Origin: Micrococcus sp023147585
GTDB taxonomy: Bacteria; Actinomycetota; Actinomycetes; Actinomycetales; Micrococcaceae
DNA: 64,000 bases
Direction: 5' to 3'
NCBI RefSeq assembly: GCF_044872765.1
Contig: NZ_CP085253.1
Location: forward strand, 1,054,001-1,118,000
In this document: positions 41,724 to 50,421 of the stretch, piece by piece
Numbering within the stretch: the first letter of the stretch is position 1
Layout of the letters: the number at the start of each line of letters is the position of its first letter
The notes under the pieces: generated by a model
The model's database searches: none
Seen by the model: the letters and a program-made list of their open reading frames with translations, nothing else
What the model was told of the DNA's origin: nothing
Position numbers and translations under genes: made by a program

Positions 41724-42959
41724 TCAGCCGATGCGCAGGCGTCCGGCGGCGGCGCCGTGGGCGGCACGGGCCCGGGCCTCGGCGTCGACGCCCCGGGGCA
41801 GGGCGAAGGCGGCGCGCAGGACGGCCGTCTGGCGTTCCCACACCTGGGCGGCTCCCTCCGCCCAGTACGGGCGGCCGACGAACGTGAACGCCATCGCGCG
41901 CGAGCCGTCGCGGCTGGCCAGGGCGAGGGACGCGGAGCCGAACCCGCCGCCGTCGTGCCCGTACAGCGTGCCACCGGGCACCGCCGGGTCCGGCATCTGG
42001 AAGATCCCGTACCCGTAGCCGTACGGGGCGGCCGCTCCGACGGGGGTGATCATGGCGTCCACCGACGCCTGGCTGACGAGGCGGCCCTGCAGGAGCGCCT
42101 GGTAGAAGCGGACGACGTCGCCCGCCGTCGCGATGACCGCGGCGGCTCCCGCGAAGACCGACTGGTCGATGACCTCGAGGCGCATCGTCTCGGCGGGACG
42201 CACCGCGGCGTCCTCCATCTCGGCGCCGCGCACGAGCGTGCCCTCCTCGAGGCGGGCGCGGTGCATGCCCGCGGGGCGGAACACGCGCTCGCGGATCAGG
42301 CGGGAGAGCGGGCGGCCCGTGACGGCCTCCACCATCAGCTGTGCCACCACGTACCCGGTGTTGGAATAGCCCCAGTCGGTCCCGGGCTCGAACCACCAGC
42401 CGTCCTGCTTCGCCAGCTCCACGAGCTCCAGCGTCGTGTAGGGGCGGGAGACGACGTCGCGGACGTGCGTGAGCGGCAGGTCCCACAGGCCCAGGTGCTC
42501 CATGATCACCCAGACGGCATCCGGCATGCCCGAGGTGTGGTTGAGCAGCTGGCCCAGGGTGACCTCCTCGCGGCCCGGCCACAGGCCGGGGAGGACCTCC
42601 CCGATCGTGGAGTCGAGGCGCAGGGTGCCGCGCTCGATCTCCTGGAGCGCGAGTGTCGCGGTCATGGCCTTGGTGACGCTGGCGACGCGGGCGACCGACT
42701 GGGGGCGGGCCGGCGCCGGGGTGGCCGCGGAGCGCCGACCGGCGGCGAGCTCGAGGCGGCCGGCCGGGGAGGCCACGGCGCACACGGCGCCGACGACGGG
42801 CCACGCGACCAGGGCGTCCAGCGAGCGCTGGAGGATGTCGGCGTCCGCCCCGGCGGTCCGGGGCGCGGCGAGGGCAGACTCTGCCAGCGCGGCGGGAAGG
42901 GCGAGGCCGGCCAGGCCGGCGGCGAGCCCCTGCGTGACGGTGCGGCGGGACGGATGCAT
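41724..42959 (-). CDS. Exported serine hydrolase (beta-lactamase class C / D-Ala-D-Ala carboxypeptidase family)
   Basis: 411 residues. The N terminus SRRTVTQGLAAGLAGLALPA has a twin-arginine-like signal ending near ALA-AP. The catalytic S-x-x-K is SVTK (Ser94, Lys97), the second motif YSN is at 198-200 and the third is HDGGG near residue 350. Members act as penicillin-binding proteins, esterases or peptidases; cell-wall peptide trimming is likely but not proven. GAGGCCC precedes the ATG. It stands alone between glgX and glmS, with hairpins on both sides. Confidence 0.87.
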   Translation of the reverse strand: MHPSRRTVTQGLAAGLAGLALPAALAESALAAPRTAGADADILQRSLDALVAWPVVGAVCAVASPAGRLELAAGRRSAATPAPARPQSVARVASVTKAMTATLALQEIERGTLRLDSTIGEVLPGLWPGREEVTLGQLLNHTSGMPDAVWVIMEHLGLWDLPLTHVRDVVSRPYTTLELVELAKQDGWWFEPGTDWGYSNTGYVVAQLMVEAVTGRPLSRLIRERVFRPAGMHRARLEEGTLVRGAEMEDAAVRPAETMRLEVIDQSVFAGAAAVIATAGDVVRFYQALLQGRLVSQASVDAMITPVGAAAPYGYGYGIFQMPDPAVPGGTLYGHDGGGFGSASLALASRDGSRAMAFTFVGRPYWAEGAAQVWERQTAVLRAAFALPRGVDAEARARAAHGAAAGRLRIG

Positions 42960-43046
42960 GGGTGGGCCTCCTCGGGGTCAGGGTCACCGATGTGTGACCG
43001 AGATCACCCTAGCGGCTCGTGCGCCGCGGCGCCCTCCACGACGGCC

Positions 43047-43079
43047 GCGGGCCGGGTCCCCGTGGGAGACCCGGCCCGC
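43047..43079. terminator. Terminator-like hairpin after glmS
   Basis: A 12-bp stem GCGGGCCGGGTC (43047-43058) pairs with 43068-43079 across a 9-nt loop, 27 bp beyond the glmS stop. Confidence 0.7.
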
Positions 43080-43105
43080 CGCTGCGCGCCTGACGGCGCG
43101 GAAGC

Positions 43106-44977
43106 TCACTCCACCGTGACGGACTTCGCCAGGTTGCGCGGCTGGTCCACGTCGTAGCCCTTCGCCGAGGCGAGCTCGAGCGCGAAGATCTGCAGCGGGA
43201 CGGTGGTGAGCAGCGGCATGAGCATGGGCTGCGTCTCCGGGACCTCGAAGACGCCCTCGGCCTGCGAGCGCACCGCGGCGTCGCCCCGCTCGGCCACCGC
43301 GAAGGTACGGGCCCCGCGGGCGCGGACCTCCTGGATGTTGGAGACCACCTTGGCGTGCAGGGAGTGGCGGTCCATCGGGGAGGGCATGACCACGAACACC
43401 GGCTGGCCCTCGTCGATCAGCGCGATCGGCCCGTGCTTGAGCTCGCCGGCGGCGAAGCCCTCCGCGTGGATGTACGCGAGCTCCTTGAGCTTCAACGCGC
43501 CCTCCATGGCCACGGGGTAGCCGACGTTGCGGCCGAGGAACAGCACGGAGGTGGCGTCCGCCATCGAGCGGGCGAGCTCCTTGACCTGGTCCGCGTTCTC
43601 GAGGATCTCGCCGATCTTCGCGGGGATGTCGGCGAGGTCCGCCATGATGTCGCTGATCTGGCCGCTGAAGAGCTTCTTGTTCAGCTGCGCGAGGTAGAGG
43701 CCGAGGAGGTAGGCCGCCGTGATCTGGGCGAGGAACGCCTTCGTGGAGGCCACGGCGATCTCGGGGCCGGCGTGCGTGTACAGCACGGCGTCGGACTCGC
43801 GCGGGATGGTGGAGCCGTTGGTGTTGCAGATGGACACCGTGCGGGCGCCCTGCTCCTTCGCGTACCGGACGGCCATGAGCGTGTCCATGGTCTCGCCGGA
43901 CTGGGAGATGGAGACCACGAGCGTGCCGTCATCGATGATGGGGTCCCGGTAGCGGAACTCGTGGGAGAGCTCCACCTCCACCGGGATGCGGCACCAGTGC
44001 TCGATCGCGTACTTGGCCACCATCCCGGCGTAGGCCGAGGTGCCGCACGCGAGCACGATGATCTTGGTGATGCTGCGCAGCTCCTCGGGCTCGATCCGCA
44101 GCTCGTCCAGCACGAGCGCGCCCGAGGCGTCCGTGCGGCCCAGCAGGGTGTCCCGCACGGCCTGCGGCTGGTCGTGGATCTCCTTCTCCATGAAGGTGGC
44201 GAAGCCGCCCTTCTCCGCGGCGGAGGCGTCCCAGTCCACGGAGAACGCCTTGCCCTGCGCGGGCGCGCCCGCGAAGTCGGTGATCTCGACGGCGTCGGCG
44301 GTGATGGTCACCACCTGGTCCTGCTCGAGCTCGATGGCGTTCCGCGTGAAGTCGATGAAGCCCGAGACGTCCGAGCCGAGGAAGTTCTCCCCCTCGCCCA
44401 CGCCCACCACGAGCGGGGAGTTGCGGCGGGAGGCGACCACGCGGTCCGGGTGGTCCACGTGGACGGCCAGCAGGGTGAAGGCGCCCTCGAGGCGCTGGGA
44501 GGCCATTTGCATCGCGCGGGTCAGGTCCCCGGCGGCCCCGTTGCGGTAGATGTCGCCCAGCAGGTGGGCGGCCACCTCGGTGTCGGTCTCCGAGAGGAAG
44601 CTCACCCCCTTGGCCAGCAGCTCCTCGCGGAGCTCGGCGTAGTTCTCGATGATGCCGTTGTGGATCATGGCCAGACGGCCCTCGTCCGCGACGTGCGGGT
44701 GCGCGTTGACGTCCGTGGGGCCGCCGTGGGTGGCCCAGCGCGTATGGCCGACGCCCACCTGCGCCGCGGGCACCGGGTGCGCCTCGAGCTCGGCGGCCAG
44801 ATTGGCCAGCTTGCCCGCCTTCTTGCGGTGGTACAGCTCGCCGTCCGCCACGACGGCGACGCCGGCGGAGTCGTATCCGCGGTATTCGAGACGGCGCAGG
44901 CCCTCCATGAGGACCTCGAGGGCGCCGTGGTCCCGAGTGGTGGAGGGGTGGCCGATGTATCCGACGATTCCGCACAT
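43106..44977 (-). CDS. glmS: Glutamine-fructose-6-phosphate aminotransferase (isomerizing)
   Basis: A 623-residue enzyme making glucosamine-6-phosphate, the entry to UDP-GlcNAc. The N-terminal glutaminase domain starts MCGIVGYIG with catalytic Cys2 and includes HTRWATHGGPTDVNAHPH. The two SIS domains have VLACGTSAYAGMVAKY and SQSGETMDTL, and the C terminus ends DQPRNLAKSVTVE. The ATG is 7 nt after TATCCT, so it is probably leaderless. Its product feeds glmM (48008) and the amino-sugar polymer made by the operon at 14-27 kb. Confidence 0.97.
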   Translation of the reverse strand: MCGIVGYIGHPSTTRDHGALEVLMEGLRRLEYRGYDSAGVAVVADGELYHRKKAGKLANLAAELEAHPVPAAQVGVGHTRWATHGGPTDVNAHPHVADEGRLAMIHNGIIENYAELREELLAKGVSFLSETDTEVAAHLLGDIYRNGAAGDLTRAMQMASQRLEGAFTLLAVHVDHPDRVVASRRNSPLVVGVGEGENFLGSDVSGFIDFTRNAIELEQDQVVTITADAVEITDFAGAPAQGKAFSVDWDASAAEKGGFATFMEKEIHDQPQAVRDTLLGRTDASGALVLDELRIEPEELRSITKIIVLACGTSAYAGMVAKYAIEHWCRIPVEVELSHEFRYRDPIIDDGTLVVSISQSGETMDTLMAVRYAKEQGARTVSICNTNGSTIPRESDAVLYTHAGPEIAVASTKAFLAQITAAYLLGLYLAQLNKKLFSGQISDIMADLADIPAKIGEILENADQVKELARSMADATSVLFLGRNVGYPVAMEGALKLKELAYIHAEGFAAGELKHGPIALIDEGQPVFVVMPSPMDRHSLHAKVVSNIQEVRARGARTFAVAERGDAAVRSQAEGVFEVPETQPMLMPLLTTVPLQIFALELASAKGYDVDQPRNLAKSVTVE

Positions 44978-44984
44978 GCGGATG

Positions 44985-44990
44985 AGGATA
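44985..44990 (-). promoter_or_regulatory. -10 box for leaderless glmS
   Basis: TATCCT on the minus strand ends 7 nt before the ATG at 44977. No room exists for a leader ribozyme of the Gram-positive glmS type. Confidence 0.55.
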
Positions 44991-45022
44991 CCGGCCGCGG
45001 CCCCGGGCGCGCGCCGCCGCGC

Positions 45023-46066
45023 TCAGGACTCGCGGTAGCCGTGGGGATTGGCCTCCTGCCAGGCCCACATGTCCCGGACCATCGCCTCGACACTGCGCCG
45101 GGCGCGCCAGCCGACCTCCCCGCCGATCGCGTCGACGGCCGCGCGGGACTCCCCGATGTCCCCCGCGCGGCGGCCCACGACCCGGTACGGGACGGCGCGG
45201 CCGGTGACGGCCTCGACGGCGCGGACCATCTCGAACACCGTGACGCCCTCCCCGCGCCCGATGTTCCAGACCTTCACGGCCGGCGCGTCCCGCGTGTGCT
45301 CCGTCATCCACTCGAGGGCGGCCACGTGGGCCTCGGCGAGGTCCATTACGTGGATGAAGTCGCGGATGGCGCTGCCGTCCCGCGTGGCGAAGTCCGCCCC
45401 GAACACCTGCAGCTCGGGGCACTGCCCGGTGGCCACGCGCGCCACGAACGGCATGAGGTTGGCGGGCGTGCCCTGCGGATCCTCCCCCAGGCGGCCGGAG
45501 GGGTGGGCGCCCACAGGGTTGAAGTAGCGCAGCACCGCCACGGAGAGCGCGGGCACGGACCCGTGGACGTCGCGCAGGACCTGCTCGGCCATCAGCTTGG
45601 AGTGGCCGTACGGGTTCACGGGCGCGGTGGGCGCGTCCTCGGCGACGGGCACGGCGGCGTCGTCGCCGTAGACCGTGGCGGAGGAGGAGAAGAGCAGGAC
45701 ACGCGCGCCGGCCTCGGCGGCCACGCGCGCGACCTGTGCAGTCCCGGCCACGTTGACGCTGTAGTAGGCGGCAGGCTCCCGCATCGACTCCGTCGGCGAC
45801 TTCAGGCCCGCGAAGTGCACGACGCCGTCCGGCGCGTAGCGCACCACCGCGTCGGCGTAGTGCTCGGGACGGCAGACGTCCGCCTGGAGCAGGTCGAGGC
45901 GGGGGCCGCCGAGCTCGACGCCGCACACCTCGGCGGCCCGCTCGAGGGCTGCCCGGGACGAGCTGACGAGGCTGTCCAGCACCAGGACGTCATGGCCGGC
46001 GTCGAGCAGGGTGGTCACCGTGTGTGACCCGAGGTAGCCGGCACCACCGGTCACGAGAACGCGCAT
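45023..46066 (-). CDS. galE: UDP-glucose 4-epimerase, copy 2
   Basis: 347 residues, closely related over its full length to the epimerase at 31412-32461 (shared VTGGAG, HFAGLKSPTES, SSSATVYGD, NPYGHSKLMAEQV, LRYFNPVGAHPSGRLGEDP). All catalytic residues are present, so both copies should be active. Likewise leaderless: TAGGAT, then 7 nt, then ATG. Placed between glmS and coaA, a position consistent with a housekeeping copy; the other copy is next to the polysaccharide island. Confidence 0.93.
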   Translation of the reverse strand: MRVLVTGGAGYLGSHTVTTLLDAGHDVLVLDSLVSSSRAALERAAEVCGVELGGPRLDLLQADVCRPEHYADAVVRYAPDGVVHFAGLKSPTESMREPAAYYSVNVAGTAQVARVAAEAGARVLLFSSSATVYGDDAAVPVAEDAPTAPVNPYGHSKLMAEQVLRDVHGSVPALSVAVLRYFNPVGAHPSGRLGEDPQGTPANLMPFVARVATGQCPELQVFGADFATRDGSAIRDFIHVMDLAEAHVAALEWMTEHTRDAPAVKVWNIGRGEGVTVFEMVRAVEAVTGRAVPYRVVGRRAGDIGESRAAVDAIGGEVGWRARRSVEAMVRDMWAWQEANPHGYRES

Positions 46067-46073
46067 GGGTCCG

Positions 46074-46079
46074 ATCCTA
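46074..46079 (-). promoter_or_regulatory. -10 box for leaderless galE copy 2
   Basis: TAGGAT on the minus strand, 7 nt from the ATG at 46066; box and spacing equal those of galE copy 1. Confidence 0.6.
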
Positions 46080-46169
46080 GCGGCGGCGGTTCGGAGCCCG
46101 GGGGCGCGCCGCAGGGGGCCCGGGACGCGCCACGGAACGGCGGGCTCCGACCCACCGCAGGGCGACCGT

Positions 46170-46175
46170 CATAAT
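46170..46175 (+). promoter_or_regulatory. -10 box for leaderless coaA
   Basis: CATAAT is followed 6 nt later by the GTG at 46182; no Shine-Dalgarno is present. Confidence 0.6.
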
Positions 46176-46181
46176 GGTGCG

Positions 46182-47192
46182 GTGACGGACACCGACGCGC
46201 TCCCCGCGAGCCCTGCCCTCCCGGCCCGGCCCCGCGAGCCCGCCCGGGCGGCCGACCACCACCGCTCTCCCTTCGTGGAGCTCGAGCGGCAGACCTGGTC
46301 CCGCCTCGCCGCGGAGATGGCTCAGCCCTTCGACCAGGCGGACGTGGAGCGGCTGCGCGGCATCGGCGACACCCTCTCCCTCACCGAGGTGGCCGAGGTG
46401 TACCTCCCCCTCTCCCGGCTCCTGGGCATCAACGTCGAGGCGTCCGGTGCACTGCGCAACGCGACCAATGCCTTCCTGGGCGAGCACACCGGCCGGACCC
46501 CCTACGTGATCGGCGTGGCGGGCTCGGTGGCCGTGGGCAAGTCGACCACCGCGCGCGTGCTCCAGGAGATGCTGCGCCGCTGGCCCACCACCCCCCGCGT
46601 GGAGCTCATCACCACGGACGGCTTCCTCCATCCGAACGCCGTCCTCGCCGAACGCGGGCTCATGAAGCGCAAGGGCTTCCCGGAGTCCTACGACCGGCGC
46701 GCCCTGCTCCGCTTCATGGCCGACGTGAAGTCCGGGGCGGAGGAGGTGCGTGCGCCCGTGTACTCGCACATGACCTACGACATCGTCCCCGGCGAGGAGC
46801 AGGCGGTGCACCGCCCGGACGTGCTGATCGTGGAAGGCCTGAACGTGCTCGCCCCGCCACGCACCCGCACCGACGGCACGGCCGGCCTCAGCGTCTCCGA
46901 CTTCTTCGACTTCTCCGTGTACGTGGACGCCCGTGCCGACTGGATCCGCCGCTGGTACATCGAGCGCTTCATGGACCTGCGCTCGGGCGCCTTCCGCGAT
47001 CCGCGCAGCTACTTCCACCGCTACGCCCACCTCGCCGACGCCGAGGCGCAGGCCACCGCGGAGCACATCTGGGACACCATCAACGGGCCCAACCTCCAGC
47101 AGAACGTGCATCCCACCCGGGGGCGGGCGCGACTCGTGCTCACCAAGAACGAGCGGCACGAGGTCACGCGGGTCCTGCTGCGCAAGGTCTGA
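46182..47192 (+). CDS. coaA: Pantothenate kinase, type I
   Basis: A 336-residue kinase that commits pantothenate to coenzyme A. P-loop VIGVAGSVAVGKSTTARVL, ELITTDGFLHPN with the catalytic Asp, MKRKGFPESYDRRALLRF and the C-terminal WDTINGPNLQQNVHPTRGRA are all classic CoaA blocks. The GTG at 46182 is favoured over the upstream open frame because the -10 box overlaps the latter. An Ala/Pro-rich lead of 25 residues precedes the conserved SPFVELERQTWSRLA. Confidence 0.96.
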   Translation: MTDTDALPASPALPARPREPARAADHHRSPFVELERQTWSRLAAEMAQPFDQADVERLRGIGDTLSLTEVAEVYLPLSRLLGINVEASGALRNATNAFLGEHTGRTPYVIGVAGSVAVGKSTTARVLQEMLRRWPTTPRVELITTDGFLHPNAVLAERGLMKRKGFPESYDRRALLRFMADVKSGAEEVRAPVYSHMTYDIVPGEEQAVHRPDVLIVEGLNVLAPPRTRTDGTAGLSVSDFFDFSVYVDARADWIRRWYIERFMDLRSGAFRDPRSYFHRYAHLADAEAQATAEHIWDTINGPNLQQNVHPTRGRARLVLTKNERHEVTRVLLRKV

Positions 47193-47271
47193 CGCCCGCC
47201 TCGTGGCCGGACCCTGGTCGCCCCGGCCCGGCCGAGCCTCGGACACGGTCGGCGCCGGCCTCGAATGGCCA

Positions 47272-47277
47272 TAGACT
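47272..47277 (+). promoter_or_regulatory. -10 box for leaderless mscL
   Basis: TAGACT, 6 nt, ATG at 47284. Confidence 0.6.
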
Positions 47278-47283
47278 TGCCCC

Positions 47284-47718
47284 ATGCTTCAAGGATTCAA
47301 GGAATTCATCCTCAAGGGAAACGTCATCGACCTCGCCGTGGCCGTCGTCATCGGCGCCGCCTTCAGCAAGGTGATCAACGCGGTCGTGGAGAACGTGCTC
47401 ATGCCGTTCATCTCCGGGCTCGTGAAGGCGCCGGACTTCGACCAGTTCGGCGTCGTGATGCTCAATGGCAACGCCATCCAGTTCGGCGTCCTCCTCACCG
47501 CGATCGTCAACTTCCTGCTCATCGCCGCGGCGGTCTACTTCGTGATCATCCTGCCGATGAACGCCATGATCGAGCGCCGCAACCGGCGCCTCGGCATCAC
47601 CCCGAAGGACGAGGAGGTGCCGGAGGACGTCGCCCTGCTCTCCGAGATCCGCGACCTGCTCGCCGCCCAGCGCGGCGGCGCCGCGGGCACCGTCACCGGG
47701 ACCGACCCCCGCCTCTGA
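47284..47718 (+). CDS. mscL: Large-conductance mechanosensitive channel
   Basis: 144 residues. The start MLQGFKEFILKGNVIDLAVA and first helix VVIGAAFSKVINAVVENVLM are diagnostic; the second membrane helix is LLTAIVNFLLIAAAVYFVII, followed by the cytoplasmic bundle PKDEEVPEDVALLSEIRDLL. It opens at high membrane tension to release solutes during hypo-osmotic shock. Single gene followed by a strong hairpin. Confidence 0.97.
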   Translation: MLQGFKEFILKGNVIDLAVAVVIGAAFSKVINAVVENVLMPFISGLVKAPDFDQFGVVMLNGNAIQFGVLLTAIVNFLLIAAAVYFVIILPMNAMIERRNRRLGITPKDEEVPEDVALLSEIRDLLAAQRGGAAGTVTGTDPRL

Positions 47719-47740
47719 GCCTCCCGGCTCCCCGACCCCG

Positions 47741-47783
47741 ACGGGCCCCGGACACCTCCCCAACGGAGGCGTCCGGGGCCCGT
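47741..47783. terminator. Strong hairpin between mscL and the small membrane-protein gene
   Basis: A 13-bp perfect stem ACGGGCCCCGGAC (47741-47753) with 47771-47783, prolonged by CCTCC/GGAGG inside. It probably ends both convergent transcripts. Confidence 0.78.
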
Positions 47784-47824
47784 CCTGTCACGGGGCTCAC
47801 CCGCCGGGGGCACGGGGCCGCCCC

Positions 47825-48004
47825 CTACGGTGCGGTGGCCGCGCCGCCGGTCCCCGCGTCCAGGCACGGCAGCCATTCGAGCGCCACGCCGCGGCCGCAC
47901 ACCGGGGCGTCCACGGCCGCGTAGGCCACGCCCCACAGCAGCGCCAGCCCGGCCGTCAGCGCGCCGAGCAGAACCGCCCTGCGAGGCGGCTGGTCCGGGC
48001 GCAC
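47825..48004 (-). CDS. Small membrane protein downstream of glmM
   Basis: A 59-residue open frame beginning at GTG 48004, 3 bp after the glmM stop, too short for routine ORF listing. The translation starts MRPDQPPRRAVLLGALTAGL, continues ALLWGVAYAAVDAPVCGRG and ends with a Gly/Ala-rich tail. One hydrophobic helix (about residues 11-30) has a positive N side, so a single-pass N-in topology is expected, with two cysteines outside. No family is recognised. Tight spacing to glmM and a terminator at its end favour a real gene. Confidence 0.6.
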   Translation of the reverse strand: MRPDQPPRRAVLLGALTAGLALLWGVAYAAVDAPVCGRGVALEWLPCLDAGTGGAATAP

Positions 48005-48007
48005 GGG

Positions 48008-49363
48008 TCAGGCGTGGAGCGCGAGCTCGCGCTGCACGACGGCGGCCAGGGACTCGGCCTCGCCGCGGGCGGTGTCCTCGTCCGGGGCCTCCACCATCAC
48101 GCGCACCACCGGCTCCGTTCCGGACGGGCGCAGCAGCACCCGCCCCGTCTCACCGAGGCGCGCCTCGGCCTCGGCCACGGCGGCCTGCACGGCCTCGTCC
48201 GTCCCGGCGCGGGCCTTGTCCACACCGCGCACGTTCACGAGCACCTGCGGGAGGCGCTGCATCACGCCGGCGAGCTCGGAGAGCGGGGTGCCGGTCTGGG
48301 CCACGCGGGAGGCGAGCTGCAGGCCGGTCAGCACGCCGTCGCCCGTGGTGGCGTGGTCCGCGAAGATCACGTGGCCGGACTGCTCGCCGCCCAGCGAGTA
48401 GTCCCCCAGCTTCATGCCGGCCAGGACATAGCGGTCGCCGACCTGGGTCTCCACCAGCTGGACCCCCTCGCGGCCCATGGCCAGCTTGAGGCCGAGGTTG
48501 GACATGACGGTGACCACGAGGGTGTCGTCGCGCAGGGCGCCGCGGTCCTTCAGGGCCAGCGCCATGACGCCCATGATCTGGTCGCCGTCCACGACCTCGC
48601 CGTGCTCGTCCACCGCGAGGCAGCGGTCGGCGTCGCCGTCGTGGGCGATGCCCAGGTCCGCGCCGTGCTCCTTGACCGCCGCCTGGAGCATCTCCAGGTG
48701 CGTCGAGCCGCAGCCCTCGTTGATGTTCAGCCCGTCCGGGGAGGCGCCGATGACGACCACCTGCGCGCCGGCGGCGCGGAACGCCTCCGGTGAGCAGCCG
48801 GCGGCCGCGCCGTGGGCGCAGTCCAGCACCACGGTGAGGCCGTCCAGGCGGTGGGGCAGGGACTGGAGGAGGTGGAGGACATAGCGGTCCTCGGCGTCGG
48901 AGAAGACGCGCACGCGGCCCACGTCCGCACCCGTGGGGCGCAGCGGGTCGGCGCCCTCCAGGTGCTGGATGATCTCGTCCTCCTGCCCGTCGGTGAGCTT
49001 CTGGCCACCGCGGGCGAGGAACTTGATGCCGTTGTCCGGCGCGGGGTTGTGGGAGGCGGAGATCATCACGCCGAAGTCCGCGCCCAGGTCCGCCACGAGG
49101 AACGCGGCCGCCGGCGTGGGCAGCACACCCGCGTCCCAGACGTCCACGCCGGACGAGGCGAGGCCGGCCACCACGGCCGCGCCGATGAACTGGCCGCTGA
49201 TCCGCGGGTCCCGCGCGACGACGGCCACGGGCCGCCTGCCCGCCTCGAGGGCCTCGGCCCCGAGCACGGGGGCGGCCGCCTGGGCCAGCTGGAGGGACAG
49301 CTCCACAGTGAGGGTCTCGTTGGCCAGGCCACGGACGCCATCGGTTCCGAACAATCTCGACAT
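48008..49363 (-). CDS. glmM: Phosphoglucosamine mutase
   Basis: A 451-residue enzyme converting glucosamine-6-phosphate to glucosamine-1-phosphate. MSRLFGTDGVRGLAN is the N terminus, VMISASHNPAPDNGIKF holds the phosphoserine, the metal loop is IAHDGDADRCLAV, GGEQSGHVIF the sugar-binding loop and LRPSGTEPVVRVMVEA the phosphate loop. TAGACT at 49377-49372 precedes the ATG by 8 nt. It follows glmS metabolically, so both steps to the UDP-GlcNAc pool lie in this window. Confidence 0.96.
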   Translation of the reverse strand: MSRLFGTDGVRGLANETLTVELSLQLAQAAAPVLGAEALEAGRRPVAVVARDPRISGQFIGAAVVAGLASSGVDVWDAGVLPTPAAAFLVADLGADFGVMISASHNPAPDNGIKFLARGGQKLTDGQEDEIIQHLEGADPLRPTGADVGRVRVFSDAEDRYVLHLLQSLPHRLDGLTVVLDCAHGAAAGCSPEAFRAAGAQVVVIGASPDGLNINEGCGSTHLEMLQAAVKEHGADLGIAHDGDADRCLAVDEHGEVVDGDQIMGVMALALKDRGALRDDTLVVTVMSNLGLKLAMGREGVQLVETQVGDRYVLAGMKLGDYSLGGEQSGHVIFADHATTGDGVLTGLQLASRVAQTGTPLSELAGVMQRLPQVLVNVRGVDKARAGTDEAVQAAVAEAEARLGETGRVLLRPSGTEPVVRVMVEAPDEDTARGEAESLAAVVQRELALHA

Positions 49364-49371
49364 GATCAGTG

Positions 49372-49377
49372 AGTCTA
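49372..49377 (-). promoter_or_regulatory. -10 box close to the glmM start
   Basis: TAGACT on the minus strand, 8 nt from the ATG, giving a leader of zero to two bases. Confidence 0.5.
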
Positions 49378-49530
49378 CGAGCCTGAGTGGCCCGGAGCAC
49401 CACCCCCGGGGTCTCGAGCGCGCCGCGCGGCCGGTACCATCGAGCCGGTGGGCCCGCGCCCGTGCACCCGTCCGGCTCCCGGACGGGCGGCCCCGCGGCC
49501 CCCCGCCGCCCCGACACGAAGGACCCCTCC

Positions 49531-50328
49531 ATGGCCGATCTCCCCGAGACCACCCCACGACGACGCTGGCCGCGCCGCGCCGTCCTGGGCGGCACCGGCA
49601 TCGCGCTCGCCTCCGCCGCCGTCGCCTGCGGATCCGGCGACGAGGCCCCCGAGGCGTCCGCCTCCGCCGGCGGCGACGACCGCCCCCGCCTGCCCGCGCC
49701 GGAGATCCTCACGACGGACGACTGGGGCGCGGTCACGCCCGCCAACTACCTCCAGACCCTCTACGAGCGCCCCTCGTACCTCGTCATCCACCACACGACG
49801 ACGCCGAACACCTCCGACGGGTCCCGCCAGGCCGCCATGGACCTCGCCCGCATGGTGCAGAAGGGCCACATCGCCCAGGGCTGGGGCGACTCCGGCCAGC
49901 AGTTCACGATGTCCCGCGGCGGCTTCCCCATGGAGGCCCGGCACGGCTCCCGCCACGCCCTCGAGGGCGGGGAGACCTTCATGCTCGGCATCCACGCCCT
50001 CGGCTTCAACGCCTACGCCCTGGGCATCGAGTGCGAGGGCTTCTACATGGTGAACCCGCCGCCGCAGAGCCTCTACGCGGGGCTCGTGCGGCTCTCCGCC
50101 TACATCTGCCAGCAGTACGAGATGCCGCCCTCGCGCATCATCGGCCACCGCGACGTGGTGGCCACCAGCTGCTGCGGCGACGCGTTCTACGCGAAGCTCC
50201 CGATCCTGCGCGAGGACGTGCGCGCCTCCCTGGAGGCCGGCGAGTACCGCATCAGCGAGGGGTTCGGGGCGGACAACCTCCTCGACGACGCCCACGTCAA
50301 CGCGGAGTGGGTCAAGCGCAACCCCTGA
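49531..50328 (+). CDS. Tat-exported lipoprotein with peptidoglycan-recognition/amidase fold
   Basis: 265 residues. The N terminus RRRWPRRAVLGGTGIALASA is a twin-arginine signal ending in a lipobox-like AVAC (Cys33). The amidase-2/PGRP domain starts ILTTDDWGAVTPANY, with YLVIHHTTTP (zinc His), LGIECEGFYM and IIGHRDVVATSCCGDAFYAK (second His and Cys of the zinc site). It should cleave, or bind, the N-acetylmuramoyl-L-alanine bond of cell wall at the outer membrane face. ATG 49531 follows ACGAAGGA; the longer open frame upstream lacks a start signal. It is divergent from glmM. Confidence 0.87.
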   Translation: MADLPETTPRRRWPRRAVLGGTGIALASAAVACGSGDEAPEASASAGGDDRPRLPAPEILTTDDWGAVTPANYLQTLYERPSYLVIHHTTTPNTSDGSRQAAMDLARMVQKGHIAQGWGDSGQQFTMSRGGFPMEARHGSRHALEGGETFMLGIHALGFNAYALGIECEGFYMVNPPPQSLYAGLVRLSAYICQQYEMPPSRIIGHRDVVATSCCGDAFYAKLPILREDVRASLEAGEYRISEGFGADNLLDDAHVNAEWVKRNP

Positions 50329-50342
50329 GCATCCGCACCGCC

Positions 50343-50382
50343 GACGACGGCGCCCCACCCGAGCGGGCGGGGCGCCGTCGTC
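50343..50382. terminator. Bidirectional terminator-like hairpin
   Basis: A 14-bp stem GACGACGGCGCCCC (50343-50356) with 50369-50382, located between the convergent amidase and ppk2 genes. Confidence 0.78.
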
Positions 50383-50421
50383 ATGCGGGGGCCTCGGCGG
50401 GCCGCCGCGTCCCGGACGTGC

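Noticed and set aside
44978..45022. glmS ribozyme riboswitch
   Set aside because: Only 45 bp separate glmS from galE, and the -10 box lies 7 nt from the start codon, so there is no leader to hold a ribozyme.
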